From Trichuris trichiura (taxonomy: Eukaryota > Nematoda > Enoplea > Trichinellida > Trichuridae): a DNA stretch of 64,000 nucleotides. Every line of letters starts with the position of its first letter. Position 1 is the stretch's first letter. Shown one piece after another: positions 24,721 through 35,910 of the stretch. The position numbers and the translations under genes are program-made. The notes below the pieces were generated by a model that did not search any database, was not told the origin of the DNA, and saw only the letters and a list, made by a program, of their open reading frames with translations. The stretch covers positions 1,869,001-1,933,000 of the forward strand of contig JBAJFE010000011.1 in the NCBI GenBank assembly GCA_037903355.1. Reading direction: 5' to 3'.

Positions 24721-26938
24721 ATGAGCAATATCGATTACGTAGACATCGACGGAGGAGTCTTGGAGGGAGTATGTACCAAAATTGCACCTAGGACTTTTAT
24801 TTCTACGCAAAATACTGTAGGGTGGTCAAATCTTTCGTATGGCACTAGCTTGCAGTGTTTTACTGAAAAAACCGGTGCATATTTTCAACATTCGCGCAGG
24901 ACGGCAGATTCCAGGCTTGCGGTAATTCTTACTTTGCGTTGACATACAGCTAGATTTAATATGTGTAATCGCTAGCTTTTTCATTTTTTACTTGCGATAT
25001 TGCTTTAACGTTGTTAAACACATTTCTAAAAATGAATTCTGCATGCGTAATATGAGTAACGCTGCTTTGTATATTGAATGAATCATCGACGTTTTCATGC
25101 TTTAATCGCTTTGCGTTTTCTTGTTCATAAAAGACAACTTGGTTTCGTCGTTGAAAATTTTGAATATATTTATGTAAAGTATTATATTTAGTTATTGTCA
25201 TTTCCAGGCCGCAACATTTGGCAGGTTTGTTGTTGATGCGTGATATCAGTAATGGCCAATTGACTGGAGGTGAGATTGGTTCAACCGAAATTCGATTCGT
25301 ACCTGGTGAACTAAGTGGTGGTGAATACACGGTGGATACAAAAACTGCCGGGTTCGTTAAAACACATCTTTGCACTAACGATGTGATATTTTTTAAAACC
25401 AAGTTTGCTATTGCTGAAACATTTTATCGCACTATACGAAGCGTTGAAGTTTACAAAGAAGTTTTGCCTTTCCTTAGGAGCATCAGCTTATTGATTCAAA
25501 TCGCTCTGCCATGTCTCATCTTTGCTAAGTCGCCTACAACTTTGGTGCTCAAAGGAGCGACGAACGCAGACTTCGCCCCTCAGATCGACTATCTTATAAC
25601 AGTATGTGCTATTACACAATTTCAATAGCTAATAATGTAGTAGTGCACGCCTTTGAGTGGCTAAAACAGTTCGGCTGACCTAAGGTCTTATATTATAAGG
25701 GTACGTTTTCATTTGCTCAATCAGTATCACGTCGTGGGCAAGCTGTCATATGCTTATTGTCTACAGGTATTCAAAGAGATGATATCCCGATTTGGGGTTT
25801 ATTTTCACTTGATAATAAAGAAAAGGTAGGCAGCTCAGGACGCTTACATTGATGACAGCAGCTTACATTTACAGGGGCTACTTTCCACGTGGTGGTGGCG
25901 TAGTTGTGCTACAAGTGACACCCATTGACATGCTTAATTGCGTTACCCTGTTGGACGCTGGATCGCTAGTAGAAGTTAAAGGCATAGCGTGGGTGGCTGG
26001 ATCCATACCGCGGAAGGTAAACTCAAAAAACCATTGCTCTTAATTGTTGAATAAGCATCAAAACAAAATTTATGGCCCAATTTATTAGGTTTAAATGAAC
26101 ATTATGTAAAGTTTAGAGGGCTGACCTGTTGGCGTCATCCGCCTCCAAACGACTTCGTCAAATCATGGGATGTCCAATCTCGGTAAATGTTGTTCAAGAG
26201 TCACCTGCAAACGCAGTAGGAAATGGCTTAGGAATTGTACTCTTTGCACGCACGTCGTCCGGATACATTCTAGGAACGGATAGAATATTGAAGCAGGGTA
26301 ATTTGCATTATCTCTTATTATTTAGCTTACTTGATCAAAAAAAATTAGTAATTTTTCTAAGCATCTTTCTATGCGAGTGAAGTTACAGTATTTCAACATG
26401 TTTGACCACTCGTCATAATGTTTACTACGTTGAACGGTATCACGGTTGAGCAGCAACCGAGCTGCCTTTAAGAATGTTGATAGTTTTGTCAAAACAGTCT
26501 CCGTTCTATTTGTTTCCATCCCGTTAAGGTGACGATGCGGTGACCATTGGCAGCGTCGTAGCTGAATCGCTTCAAGCACAAACCAATTGCGCTGCATGTG
26601 TGGACAGTCATTTACAAGATCAGGTTAGTAGTATGGATACTTTTTTAAAAAATGCCCTTTTTGGCAAAGAATGTTAAAGATAATTATATTCATGGCCCTT
26701 GCTGAAGGAACAAGCACCGTTCGAGCCGGCGAAATAACTTTACACACAAAAACTGCCATTTACGTGGCTGAAATTATGCTTCAGGTAACAATGCTATACC
26801 GGTGCGCATGTCTTTTGTCGCTGTTTGAACCGCTATTTTTTACAGGTTAACTTTATCATTCAAAGTGACGAAACTTCTGGAAATTTGATATCATGTACTG
26901 GTTGCGGCTACAAACGTGGCGACACAGAACTAGCTTAA
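24721..26938 (+). CDS. rtca: RNA 3'-terminal phosphate cyclase (RTCA)
   Basis: Converts RNA 3'-phosphate ends to 2',3'-cyclic phosphates using ATP, via an enzyme-AMP intermediate. Ten exons were placed: 24721-24768, 24821-24921, 25208-25351, 25478-25601, 25767-25825, 25875-26016, 26117-26297, 26529-26623, 26680-26784 and 26846-26938. They sum to 1092 nt (363 residues; human about 366) and stay in frame throughout. Motifs: [12 protein letters not shown] at the start, [49 protein letters not shown], and LHTKTAI near the C-terminus. The His of LHT aligns without gaps with the E. coli nucleophile His309, so the enzyme should be active. It is transcribed towards the tetraspanin gene. Confidence 0.95.
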
Positions 26939-27639
26939 ACTAGTGCCGAAGTTATGCTGCGATTTTTTATATCAGACTTTCCGTTTGGAGTATAAATAAA
27001 AAAGCAGCCTTGTGACAACCAACTTAAAAGCTTGACAAATTGCGTTCATGTCAAATAGGGTATTAATAGACATGCCATTGCAACGTGTTCATTTAATAAA
27101 GCAAATAGAGTAAGTTAAAAAGTGCTTTATTGTAGACAGTTTATAAACGAACCAGACTTGGATCTAAATGTTCTCATCTATTTGCATAACTTGGTTTTCG
27201 AATTTTGCGACAAAAATCTCGACTTGTTCCTTATACTTTCATAGTGGAAAATTTATACGCAAAGAAAACTAGCCAACTTATGTTTTACTTTTACCATACT
27301 GCAAAAGCATCACTTTCATCTTAAAGCAATGGTGACGTGTATCAAGCCGACCTAATGATATATGTTTGAACGAGAGGAATAAAAGTATTGATTTTTGCCA
27401 TTCTTGTTAACAAAGGAAATAACTAATGCCACTTAATGCAGTATAGAAAAGAAAACATCGCTTTGTTAAAAGAATGGAATACCATTCGTTCACGCAGTTG
27501 AACTGATCAACGTTTTTGCCTTTGGACGTAACGAAGATGGTGCCCGTAAAACTAAATGTGTTGTAGAAGAGCCTATCTTCTCGTCGTTTGCCTTGTCGAG
27601 AAGTCCCTTGCTGAAAAACATCCATCAACACACGACTTA
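26939..27639. other. Convergent intergenic region, RTCA / tetraspanin
   Basis: About 700 bp containing both 3' ends; aataaa-like words occur near 26995. The minus-strand frame at 27407-27631 follows the tetraspanin stop and is probably 3' UTR. Confidence 0.45.
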
Positions 27640-28978
27640 CTAAGATGCGACGCGACAGTTTTTACTTTTATCTCCGCGTCGAAAAATTGACTGCATGAAA
27701 CTTTGCCTCCTGTATACTCTTTTTTCTATCGAAGGTACCATCATAGCGTTCCTTCGCAACTCACGCGAACAGTAGTAAGCTAGTACAACGGCTATCAGCG
27801 TCAGCAAAACCTCGATGAGCAAAGCCATCGAAACCATTGCATTCGTGATGAAAAACCACAAATTATTGAACACATCCTTACATCCAGTCTTGTGTATTTT
27901 CTTTTTCCAAGCATCACCCTTTGTAGAATTCCAATGAAGCCTTTAGAAAAGTAGAAGCCCACTAACGGAGAGCATGGTTAAGTTTGCTTACCTGCCGCCA
28001 TAAATATCGCTTGAGCAACCGGCTTCCGGTTTTATGCAGCAACTTCGTGGAACATAGCTGACTAGTCCACCACTAACCCAGCCGATTCCACTTGCTTGCT
28101 TTTGGCCAAAGCTGGTCATTTCCAGGAAGTAAAGTATGGTCATGTAACTTTCATAACCTTCAGAGTCGACAGGAAACGTGTAATACCCGCAACACTCATT
28201 GCTTCTCTGCACGTCATCAATGAAGCTGTCAAGAAACGATTCGGGATCCTCCTTGTAATAGGATTCCAAATATAGCTATAAAAAGAGCAACTAAGCCTTC
28301 AAAAGTAAAACGCCGCCGCTGAACTACGCAGCCTACAAGTCATTTTCGAATAAAGATCAACAGTTTGCGCTTACTCTGTAGAAACCGCGTAAAAATTCCA
28401 TTGTTCTCTCTTCGGCTACGACGAGCCAACTAGTGGCAATTATTGAAGCAACTGCCAAAAAGGTGAATATAAATAAAGAGTAAAAGCGAAGGGCAAATTC
28501 GCTTTCGAATATAGCACCAAATAAGCCAACGATATGCAGTACTGCAGCCATTGAACTCACCAGAATGGCCAAGTAGAATATAGCGAACTCCTAAACAATG
28601 CCTTTAGCTAGACTTTAACTGAGGCAGTCAACTATGGCTGATGGAAAAATAATAATAATAATAATGGTAACTGCTTACCTTTGTTTTTATGTTTGCCGCT
28701 TCGGTTTCGTCTAAACTTTTCCCGGCCGTTTCCAGCTCGGAAATTACATCTTTAATCTTTCCAAAGGAAGAATTTGTTTTTGTGATAACGACCACCGACA
28801 AGAATGCTAATACTATAGTTAACAGAAGAAGAATCGCCTTTGCAATCACCGCCTTCCCTTCCAATCGAACAGCTATGTTAAGTGCTGTACTAGCGACCGA
28901 TTCTCCGCCTCGCATAGTGCTCATTGCAGATTTATACATTTTGTTATTCAAATTCTTTGTCAATTTCCATCTTTTCAT
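27640..28978 (-). CDS. Tetraspanin
   Basis: Membrane organiser of the tetraspanin family. Four exons: 28679-28978, 28375-28590, 27992-28275 and 27640-27940, 1101 nt, 366 residues, all phases consistent. Transmembrane segments lie at about residues 43-66, 103-128, 137-158 and 294-322. The large extracellular loop carries the family signature CCG (about 200-202), PRSCC and a later GC, which form its disulphides. The N-terminal cytosolic region (about 42 residues) is longer than usual for the family, so the true start could be one of the internal Met residues (14, 19 or 22). The cytosolic tail is basic and has no obvious sorting motif. Divergent from the TTK gene, with starts about 300 bp apart. 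Confidence 0.9.
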
Positions 28979-29282
28979 GGACTGTAGAATTCAAGATGAG
29001 GTTACAACACACTGCTATTGCAGTTTAGTGTCCAATGAGTTTAGCGCAAAAATGCGCGGCTAAATTAACTGTTACACCAAGTTAAAACCTAATGTTATGC
29101 ATAAGCGAAAAAACAACAAGCACTCAGCGATTTTTAAGTAGATCTACAGGTTTACAGTACGAAAACATTAACAGTTTAAATGATTTCAACAATTGTTGAA
29201 CTCGTATCTGCTCGGAGACAATCAGTATACTGCGGACTGCTTACCTTAAAGGCGATTTGAAACCAGCGAATCTCTACTAATT

Positions 29283-31599
29283 ATGTTCGGCCAATTTGGA
29301 AAGCGCGCATACCATTATTCAGGGGCTGAAAGAGGGCGCAGCCGCATTGAAAAGACTTTGAACACAACCGAAGCAATGGACAAGAGCAACGCGATGCTAA
29401 GACGGACGAACAATAAAAGCAAAGAAGTCACTTTGCCCAAATCATCCGTCAAGCACGCAGGCATGAAGTGCGTATGGTTAACAGAAGACAAAACAATAAA
29501 ATGGTACTCGTTTTTAGCCCACCGGATACAGGCAGGAAGGGATTGTGCGCAACAGCTCGCACGGAAAAGAATTCAAAACCAGCGACAACTTTTGACGACT
29601 TTTCAGACCAAAGGTACGCGGATATTGCAAACAGAATTAAAAGCACTTTAGCAAATCAAATGCGCGGACGACCACTAGCCAACGCAGAACCGCTTCAAAA
29701 TTCTCCCGACTTCCGCCGAGCCAACAGTAAAAAGTAAGTGCTCTACTGCCAATGGCTATTCGCGCTCTTTCTTAATTGGGCAAGTTATTATCCTAACTTT
29801 TCTTTAATCAAATTCGACAAGAACAAGAGAAATACAGTATGAATGAATGACATCGAAGCTATGATAGCAACAGTTTTTAAAAAAAGAGTTTAACTTTCAG
29901 GCGCATTCTTAATGCTTGTTTGGGGCTCTCAAAGAGCTCTTAATGGGCAGGCTAAACCGTTGTTGTATTAATGAAAAGATAAAGCTCATTACAAAGCCAT
30001 CAATACTCAAATGTATGACAGTAAGACCTGTACCTGCAAATCAGTTGGCCCCCATTGAAATTTCCGTTACGCTTGGCACGTATATAGTTCCTAAAACCAC
30101 GTCCATGCATGTTAATCTAAGCGCAGCTAAAGCATCTTTCTGTTCACAGCGTTACGAAGCTGAAGGAAAATTTGAATTTGAACTATAAACCTAGTGGCTA
30201 TTACAAGCAACCATTAGAAAAAAAGTCACGTAAGACATAAAAAAACATTAGCTAGACGTATATGCGCACGTGTACAGAAAGACTGGACAAGCCAAGCGCA
30301 TATGGGGCCGATGGTAGCACTATTGATTCTCAAGTACCAGAGCTTCGAGACTGGAAAGAAAAACGTAACATATTTTCGCAAACTGAACCTACCGAAAAGG
30401 CTAAGAAGTAAGGTATTGGTGCAATTAAGCGTACAGCTAGTAAGTGCTTCTGTAGAACGCCAAGTGAACTGACGAAATCAGCTACAGAGCTAAGGTCAAC
30501 CGCCAGAATAATTGAACTACATGGGAAAACCTACAGCGTAGGAAAACGGATTGGCGAAGGCGGAACAGCAAAGGTCGATCGTCGTATTCCCGCAGTCGGC
30601 ATCTAACTCTGTACAGGTTACATTATTTTTCAGGTGTACATAGTAACAGATATGGACAGTAATCGAGAATACGCCTTGAAATGGATTGATCTTATAAACT
30701 GCGACAAATTGCAAATGAAAGTTCTTAACAGGGAAATAGAGATTCTTGAAAAACTCAAACAAGTCGATTTGGTCGTCAAACTTATTGATCAGTACGTTTA
30801 GCTTTAGAAAACTTAAAACAATCACTTAAAAGCTATCGCACGCTTAATACAACTCGTATCTTAGCAAGTATAAACAAAACGAATACTTGATTATGCTACT
30901 GGAAAGAGGACGAGTTGACCTGAGCACCCATTTTAAAACTTTCGACTACAAAATGTCTCCAAGAATGATTGTGCGCTATTGGCTTGGAATGCTAAGGGCT
31001 GTTAATGAAATTCATAAAATAGGTAAAGGCTAGAAAACTGAGCTCTAAATTGCACTAACCCTGAAAAATTGACAGGAGTCATTCACGCGGACCTGAAGCC
31101 GTCCAATTTTGTCCTATCAGAAGGCAAGGTGAAGTTAATAGATTTTGGAATTTCCAACTTGCTCCAATCGGAACATAGATCGGTCACTCAAATTGCACTA
31201 TTGGGAACTGTTGGGTACATGAGTCCAGAAGCCCTTTGCGCCAGGCAAGAAGGGGACATGGAAAAAATTAAGGTACGATACAGAAGTCAAGAATTACTCT
31301 TCGCGGCATGGTCACTGTAGGTAAGCACGAAAACGGACGTCTGGTCCCTTGGAACCATTTTGTACCGTCTAATCTATGGGAAGCTACCGTTCGACCACAT
31401 TGGCAACATTGCAGCTCAAATTATGGCTACTTGCAACCCAAAAATTCCTATAGCATTACCAGATACGAGTTACCCGTTTGCCCGAGATGCGCTGGCATGT
31501 TGCTTGCATCGCAATCCACGAAAGCGATCAACAGTGGAAAACTTAATCAGTCACCCTTATGTGACTCAGTACTTTCCCAATTCAGCAGATTTGCAGTAA
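29283..31599 (+). CDS. ttk: TTK/Mps1-type dual-specificity protein kinase
   Basis: Spindle-assembly-checkpoint kinase family. The kinase part is solid. An exon ending near 30577 has the Gly loop IGEGGTAK. The next (about 30634-30791) carries VYIVTDMDSNREYALKWI with the catalytic Lys. Another (about 30865-31020) holds LGMLRAVNEIH. The exon at about 31072-31272 has HADLKPSNF (catalytic loop), LIDFGISN (DFG) and GTVGYMSPEA. The last, 31321-31599, has TDVWSLGTILYRLIYGKLPF and ends at a TAA. HADLK replaces the usual HRD, as in human TTK (HSDLK). N-terminal exons are proposed at 29283-29467, 29518-29733, an uncertain piece at about 29955-30180, and about 30275-30408; this low-complexity region fits the poorly conserved N-terminus of Mps1. 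Its 3' end lies 73 bp from eL30. Confidence 0.85.
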
Positions 31600-31672
31600 G
31601 AGATTTTGCTGTTCAATACTAGACTGTCACATCTTAAGCTTTAATAATAGTACGATCCGCTATTGGCGAGAG

Positions 31673-32289
31673 TTAACTTTGCTCCCCACCGATAGATGGT
31701 ACCGTGCGAATGATATCAGAATCGCCTAAAATGTTTCAGTCATAATAAAGAATAATGCCTAAGCTTCGGTACAGATTACCCTGGTCAGTTATGCTCATCA
31801 TACATACGCGGAAATACTTGCCACAGGCAGTTCCCAATTCAATATTGTTGCCGTTGTAATGATGAACACCAGTCTTCGCCAGCATAGCGTAGTACTCTAT
31901 TTCACTTCTTCTACAAAACTGAGTGTTCGGAGAGAGCAAAAAGAAGACTAGATTGCACCTCAGAGGCGGAGTGTTGTTCGCAAGAATGACCAACTTCGCT
32001 TTACCGCTGCGTAATGTTTTCAGAGTTTGACGATAACCAAGGACATATTTGCCGCTCTTTATAACCAGCGCTAAACGAGAGTTTATGCCCTCGGCAGCCT
32101 TTTTCTACAAAAAATAAACGGTCGATCGGCAAAAAAGCCCAAAGTAAACGTCTTTTGCGGATGCAACATCGGAATAGAAAGTGAAAAAACGACCCCTTCG
32201 ACAAAGCGCCAGGATAACTTTATGCAACAGCGAAATAACATTAAAGGAGACAACAATTCTCCGCTACTTACTTGTTTTCTGGGAGCCAT
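31673..32289 (-). CDS. rpl30: 60S ribosomal protein eL30 (RPL30)
   Basis: Component of the large ribosomal subunit, with an L7Ae-type RNA-binding fold. Four exons: 32272-32289 (encodes only MAPRKQ), 31959-32104, 31780-31910 and 31673-31725; total 348 nt, 115 residues, exactly the usual eukaryotic length. Motifs include [64 protein letters not shown] and [11 protein letters not shown] tiny first exon of six codons followed by an intron (167 bp, the longest in this gene) is typical of ribosomal-protein genes. Convergent with TTK. Confidence 0.97.
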
Positions 32290-35200
32290 GAAGCCTCAAA
32301 ATCACAAATTCTTAAATCTGACTACAACAACGCAGCAGCGGAATACTGTAGTTGTAGGCAGGTACGTGAAAACACTTTTTGCTCAATCCTGTAAACGTTT
32401 TACAAAATTTGGAGCGGCACAATTAAAAAACATGAAAGCAGTGGTAATTTTTTTTTGCTATTTTAAGTTTAATCAATTAGCCCAACGAGCTAGAGTATTT
32501 ATACTTGGAAAAAGCTACTATGGGTAGAAGGAGCACTTGGCGAACGTGTAGCGAAAAGACATTTAAATCAGTCCGGTTGCGCTCGTAGTTAACGAGCACT
32601 AAAGCAAACTTATGAACAGAGTCAATTAACATCTAGAATTGACTTGTTCAAAATGAAGGGAGCCATAAACAGGTAACTGGGACAAAATTAACATTACCTG
32701 AAATATAAAACAGAATGTAACATCAAAGAAATTAGTATTCTGATAAGCAGATGAAATTACTTTATTAATTAACCAGTCTGAGAAAAAAAACTGCATACAA
32801 TTCAATTTATCAACTGTTGATGCTATCAGACCGTATAATTGTTTTGTTCATGCGTGAGTCGCACCACGGGCCTTAGCAACAGAGTTAACTGTCGTAGTAT
32901 CATGCTCAGGTTAATAGTGAAATTTTAACGCTCAGTGCAAAGAGTAGTCAAGTTCGAAAATACAGTCCACCGTCTTCATTTACGTTTCTTCATTACTGGA
33001 CCATCAGCATCCCTGAAAGCTTTCATTTAGTTTTTTACGGCTTTCTCCAATTCTGTGAAAGTGCTATACCGCGCTGACAGCGAGACTAAAGAGTCCCAAA
33101 AGTTGCGCATCCCAGTCTCTGTAGTGCACCTAACATCTTGGTCATCCATTCTCTGATAAGTTGTTTGCTTTAATCTTTTACACAGTACGGAAGAAAATCG
33201 TAGACTTATCAAATGAAAATTTGGTTATTTTTCATCATACGTTCGGTGAATACTGTAGATGAAAGTAAAATCAAGTTGTGTGGGATCAGGTAATCATTTG
33301 CAGGGTAAGATTAAATTAAAATAAAGTTTATTGATTCCATTAACCATCGGCAGTCTAGATTTAAACCTAAAATCAGCAAATACTTCAGTTTAGGTAACAC
33401 GAGCCTACGTGGACTAACAAAACATGTATTTAGTTCCAGCTACAATACCAATGGGGCGTCCGGCAAAAAAAATTTGAAAACCTATTACTCCTTTAGAAAG
33501 CATCCGGTTTTTGTTTCATAAAATTTTGAAACTAGCACGCAAGCGAGAAACATAAAAATAGCGTCAACATTATTGTAATAAATTTTCTGGATTCGTATAC
33601 ATTGGTATAGAGCACTGCAACACAATTGGAAACGAAAAAAGCTGAGGAATTTTATGCAATCACTGGGGGCGTACCTGCAAATCAGTGTTCGCATTTTGAT
33701 TTAAATATTAGTGAGAAAGCGGTTGCAATCAGCTCACAAACAATTATTTTTTTATTTCTGTCTGCCACGTGCGCATTACCGCACATTCTACATGTATTAG
33801 TGCTGTTTGTATCTTTGTTCGGAAATCGATGGAAACTATGAAAATCATTAATGACAGTTCTCTCACACCTTCTCGCATTTTTTTAGTCATGGGTATCCCA
33901 TAAATAAGCTAGAGCACAGCTCCACCATTGACGCATGAATGATTATTAGTATAAGTACAAAAGTCAGTTACGGTAACCATATTTCGAAGCTTTAAAAAAT
34001 GTACATTCCAGTGCTCACTAGAATTGTCTGACACAAAAGGGTCATTTGAAAACTGATAAAAATTAAGTAGAATGAGGTGCGTCCTACCTGATGAAGAATA
34101 AAGGCAACAGGAGCAAGGATGGCCTCGCAGTACAGCTCAGACGAAACCGCGTTTAGTCGCCTGCGTTAAAAAAAGTACAACATTTTACTTATAACGTAGC
34201 TTCTGAAAGTGCTAAACTTTTAGGATTAAGCGCATCGTTATTTAGCTCACCTCATTTCCGTTTAATGTACGCATCTATTACAGTAAACATATAGCGGCTT
34301 GTTTAACTTCGGTAGGTCTGGGGTTTTTATGACTTTGCGATTACATTCGGTTGTTCGAAATGTCTTCATTTTACGCCGCGGCATTGCGTAGAAATTACCT
34401 GTTTTGTACGTTCCATAGGTAGTCGTTGCTGTAGTACGGTAATATGGAAGTTTTATGGCAATTATTTTGGTCTCACTTTCGTCATAACCTTGACTTTATT
34501 TGATTTTGAAGCCGCAAATAAGCGGTCATAGAAACGAAGCCAACCAATGACGTGCTAGGTACAGCCACTGTTTACGAAGGATAGCGCTTAGATGGGCCAA
34601 ACAGTTTGACCGGAATGTTTGCTCGGCGGCCTTGTTGCGCTTATAAATTGGTTTGCATGTGTACGATTTGCATCCGTCCTTGGGCAGTAGTTCGCTTGTC
34701 CTTTTTGTCTCCGGTCGGCCGCCGAGGCTAGCCGGTTTCACAGACGGAATCGACTCCCTCAGCGCGCCATCGTTGGCTCGCTATTACCATCAGCAGCAAC
34801 ATAGTGCAGCAGTTAGCCGCCTAACAGATAGAATAGTGTTGATTTTTCCGAATTCGGGGTTGGCAGACGCCGACTAACTCATGCCCGTTATGTATGGTCG
34901 TCCGCGTTGGCCATTGAGCCAGTCGCAGTTCGTCGACTCTTCCAGAAAAGGAGCCGTCTGGTTTTTGCTTCTATGCTGAACTTTATATTGTCTTACTTGG
35001 TAAGAAGATTATTGGTCGCCGAAACGGCTTAGCTTCTTCATTATCAGTCGTTTAGGTAATCGTTCACGGAAGCCAGTAGTCTTTTTTCGTTTGCTTACGG
35101 ATTGATCTGAAGCTTCTGTCGTCAATATCAGGTGAGCAGGAAGTTTTGCCTTAAGGCCATTTTGCTAGGCTTCGGGAGAACAAAAACTTTACACACCGTC

Positions 35201-35910
35201 TGTTCAGACAGTCTATTCAACCGTTCTTTCAACTTGCTAGTCAAATTCAGGACGATGACAGTTGTTGCCTTTAATACTTTTAAAGTTGCACACCCACTTT
35301 CCGCCCATGTTTTCACGTTGCTTACTGGAGCGTCTTTTGCTCTCTGGTAGCCATCATGCAAAAGGTGACGTCGTTTCTACTTGGCAACACAACGGGACCG
35401 CATCTTCTGCCGCGGATTGATCGTAAGAGAAAATGCGCAATGCACTTATGAATCACCACTAAGCGTAGAGATGCTGTCTGCTAAAATTATAGCCCTGTTT
35501 GCTTAAGCATGACCTAATACGAAGATAATTTTCTCTCCGTTTACGGCAGCAATAACAGCGTTTTTCTAATTACTCTCTGTTAGCAGCCCTGCGGGCCGCT
35601 TGTCATTCGCCCATTAATAATAAGTGATGCGTTTAACCTCTTCCCTCAAAAAGTATGCCCGCCCCTGCGTAAAGCTCTAACTGGAGTCGGGTTGAAATTT
35701 AAATCGATCATTTTTTCAGCAGTCTTTTTTAAAATTAAGCAACAAATTTACACGTCTGCAACATCGTTTAGCCGCGAAGTTCAAAATTTTCATTACAGTA
35801 TGTTTTATAGCCAGGTTGCATAAGCGATGCGTATCATCCGTACTAGACAAATCGTCATTAGTACTTAATGCTCGTTTGCGACTTTTTTAAGTGGAAAAAC
35901 TGGTCCGGCA
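32290..35910. other. Intergenic region upstream of eL30 and the Ser-rich gene
   Basis: About 3.6 kb with no recognised gene. A minus-strand frame at about 33027-33152 (MDDQDVRCTTETGMRNFWDS, then SLVSLSARYS...) could be a 42-residue peptide or exon but lacks support. Segment 34600-35420 is GC-richer with open frames on both strands (for example 35128-35361 minus and 35132-35350 plus) and may be the promoter/5' UTR of the plus-strand gene starting at 35911. Confidence 0.35.

Noticed and set aside
26680..26784. Loss of the catalytic His in RTCA, suggested by AIYVAE where human has AIHFAE
   Set aside because: Gapless alignment with the E. coli motif places the nucleophile at the preceding LHT His, which is conserved.
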